A stretch of DNA of 64,000 nucleotides. Source: Sipunculus nudus. Its lineage: Eukaryota; Annelida; Sipuncula; Golfingiida; Sipunculidae. Within the stretch, counting starts at the first letter, position 1. Each line of letters begins with the position of its first letter. Location of the stretch: assembly GCA_026874595.1 (NCBI GenBank), contig CM049316.1, forward strand, positions 33,301,339 to 33,365,338. The letters are read 5' to 3'. Shown here piece by piece: positions 61,630 to 64,000 of this stretch. Made by a program: the position numbers and the translations under genes. The notes beneath the pieces are model-generated. The model was not told where the DNA came from and did not search any database. It worked only from the letters and a program-made list of their open reading frames with translations.

Positions 61630-63763
61630 CTGAAATAAAATGTATTCTTGTTTATAAATTGGATTTTTATATAGATTCCGCTATTGAGCATTCAGCTACT
61701 ATATGTCAATCATGCGGTTTGGATACCTTGTCAGGATGACAACCAAACTTTGAAAAATACTGCGCTAACACCCACAGTAAAAATCAGTTTTTACATGTAC
61801 TTATATGATTTACATTATTTTCGTTTTATTCTAAAAAGCATGTATACAAAATATCTTATCTTCGTAACTCATGACACGTAACCAGCTTTTGCTATAGCAA
61901 GACAAATATTTTGCTATTTGATCAAAAGGATAAGAAATGTATTAACGCATGTCAGGGCTCTGATAATAAGCCAGTGGGTGTGACCGATACCAGGGGAATA
62001 TTACTGACATGAACTTTGTTTGCTGAGCAAATGTGAGGGGGTAACTAATTAACTGGGGTACGCACTGAAGCCCCCTGACCTCCTCCCCTGATCACCTCGC
62101 CGGGAGAAAAAGCACCTCTCATTACAATAAACACATTATAGCCCACAACCAGAATATTAAACTTAGTATCAAATGGCACGGTGTATATAATTTGATGATG
62201 AAAGTAATTTTCCTCAATTTTCAACGCCTTCTGATTTGAATATTCAAGATAATTCTTTGGACTAACATTCATGATGATTCATTAAAGCAAGAGATTTTAG
62301 AAAAATTATAAAGAGCAAAACGGAAACATGATATGGAAAAGGAAATATGAACATTATTTTCAGCACCTTATATGGTATAAGTATTCAAAGAGCTTATACG
62401 AGGTCGCTGTTTTCATTTTCAGTATATTATGTAAATGATGTCTAAGAAAAGTTTTGGAAAATGTTTCTACCTATAGAGTATAAATTTTAAAAATCAAACG
62501 ATAACTTTTGCTCATCCTTTTTAAATGATTGTCTAACTACCATTAATACAAAGGTACAGCCTACTGCAGTTTTGGCTCCAGATTTATAAAAGAAAAGTAC
62601 ACATAAACCTGCTAGAAATAGCCTGGTATGTAAGATATAGATTAATTAATTAAATGTTTTGTCTGATTTTTTAAAAATTGTTTTAATCAAAATGATAGAT
62701 ATGCTGTATATATTAAAAAAATAGGAAACATTTTATCCTCAGAGCTTTTATTCAGAAATTATACACAGTGAAAAATGAAGTGTATCGTCAATACGTATTG
62801 TACCTGAACAGGTACCGTTTTAACCACTGAGTAAGGAGAAAATTTGTTAAGCAATATGATTACTACTCGCCTCTTCCTTGCTGGATGGTCCTCCGGCACA
62901 AGCTTTCCCTTTTCGTTTAAGAATCGTTCTGGCTTGAACTCCCAGGGGTCAGGCCAATCAGCCTCGTTATGGTTGGCGTCAAAAATGTCCATGAGTACCT
63001 ACGGACGTTTGAAAACATGTTGTATCATTTTAAAAACAAATATAATGTCTCAGACATGGTAGAAATATGTAGAACAGTTCTATACATGTCAAGCTGATGG
63101 GCGTATCATTAGGCGAATGAAGCTATGATTTATAACAATAACTAAACAAATACCTTTCTTCCATTGATACAAATAATACAGTAACTGCAAGTTTTAATGA
63201 TATATTTTTACGTTTCACAACATGCAAGTGTCTATTATTTCCTATGTCGTACAGATCATGTGTATTTTAATGTATTTTCTATGTATACCGTTTCCTGGTA
63301 GAAGAATAGAATGACTTTTGAACAAGGTACTAAATGTAAATTCATTGTAATAATAAATTGTTAATAATTTATCATTTGGAGTACAATTACAAAGTATGAT
63401 TTTATCGTTACCACGGACCCGAACATTCAGTGTTGTTCTCCCAGGAAAGTGGCGCTGGTGAATTAGAAAAATATAAATATGTGTATAACACCGGACTTAC
63501 CATCATTCCTTTTGGTACGAAGTATCCGTCTATTTTAGTATCTCTGATGGTCTCACGAGGGATGAAGTTGACTGGAGAGACATACCGTAGTACTTCCAGA
63601 ACAACGGCGCTCACGTACGGCATATCGGCCTTGTGGTGCAGGGAAGGAGCCTCGTTTTCACCTATGACGTTATGTATTTCTGCCTGAATCTTTTGAAGCA
63701 CAGATGGATGATGCAGGCAAATCAACATCAGGTCCTTGACGACAGTTACAGTTGGAAGTATAC
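61416..63763 (-). CDS. Cytochrome P450, clan-2-like, three C-terminal exons (5' part outside window)
   Basis: Join of 63763-63501, 62998-62871 and 61629-61416. P450s are haem-thiolate monooxygenases, usually ER-bound and fed electrons by NADPH-P450 reductase. The exons give the end of helix I (ILPTVTVVKD), helix K with the ExxR motif EVLR, the PERF-type motif FKPERF and the haem loop FLGGSRKCVG with its Cys ligand, ending LRLLERQS. Order and spacing match clan-2 enzymes (CYP1/2/17-like); subfamily and substrate unknown. Two oddities stand out. The expected acidic-Thr pair of helix I falls where LP is read. The second intron needs a GC donor (gcgagt at 62870) to keep phase and give RKRLVSF. 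Upstream exons lie beyond 64000. Confidence 0.88.
62871..62998 (-). CDS. P450 exon with PERF motif, GC splice donor
   Basis: Acceptor CCGTAG; codons VLMDIFDANHNEADWPDPWE then FKPERF to HPARK plus two bases. The donor must be AAGAG|GCGAGT to join the next exon in phase. The GT donor four bases on (GCGA|GTAGTA) would put the haem exon out of frame. Confidence 0.85.
63501..63763 (-). CDS. P450 exon, helices I-K
   Basis: Acceptor TTCATAG, then GT completing a split codon (probably Gly), 87 codons to a GGAATGATG|GTAAGT donor in phase 0. Contains KIQAEIHNVIG, the EVLR of helix K and PRETIRDTKIDGYFVPKGMM. Confidence 0.88.
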
Positions 63764-64000
63764 CTATGAATCACAATGGTCACTTCATAAATATCATTAA
63801 TCTTATTTTCATTATGAAAATTCACTAACATAAAGAAATTCAATAGTTTCCTCTCCGTTCCGAAACACCAGTTTAAAGATATTTCTTCAAATGTTCCAAT
63901 AATTTAAATTATATTTAAATCCTTTTCGCGCCTCCGTGCCTTTGTATATCCTTCAGTTGTATAGAATTGATTTAAGAGCAATATAACCAAAATGTACTTT
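63764..64000. other. P450 intron, runs off the window
   Basis: AT-rich. No further exon is visible before the right edge; the next upstream exon should end with the start of helix I. Confidence 0.6.

Overview
The window is AT-rich, intron-rich animal DNA. Dispersed repeats ending in (ACGG)n-type microsatellites, tRNA-headed SINEs and AGGTCA-type intronic arrays suggest a lophotrochozoan, most likely a mollusc and perhaps a bivalve. That placement is inference from repeat style, not a species call. Three host genes can be supported by splice sites and reading phase. Most of the remainder is mobile or tandem repeat DNA.

Layout. (1) 1-5110: the 3' part of a Tx1/L1-type LINE on the + strand, with the end of ORF1 and an uninterrupted 1255-codon ORF2. 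(2) 5264-30839, minus strand: the first three recognisable coding exons of a coiled-coil protein gene. The gene runs off the left edge, so the LINE lies antisense inside one of its introns. The long introns hold three + strand copies of a large non-autonomous repeat with palindromic ends (8.7-11.1, 18.1-19.9 and 21.3-24.4 kb), SINEs, a pogo-like fragment and microsatellites. CCAAT boxes lie upstream of exon 1. (3) 33735-37303, minus strand: a 5'-truncated Jockey/CR1-group LINE disabled by one frameshift and one stop. (4) 40.8-44.2 kb: a 30-bp minisatellite open in five frames, an inverted and truncated copy of the palindromic repeat, and a 1025-bp TIR element with a 6-bp target duplication. 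(5) 44.2-50.4 kb: little beyond repeats. (6) 50502-55652, + strand: a complete four-exon gene for a 580-residue receptor with signal peptide, eight-cysteine ectodomain and seven membrane segments, and atypical class A motifs. (7) 56.3-59.1 kb: a duplicated 130-bp segment, one copy carrying a 0.53-kb MITE, then a tandem array. (8) 61416-63763, minus strand: the last three exons of a clan-2-like cytochrome P450, with one apparent GC-AG intron and an unusual I-helix.

The three host genes are unrelated in function and show no joint pathway. I found no convincing new multi-gene system. The most unusual items are the receptor, the P450 I-helix and GC donor, the palindrome-ended repeat family with its DR1-like array, and the MITE that has its empty site in the same window.
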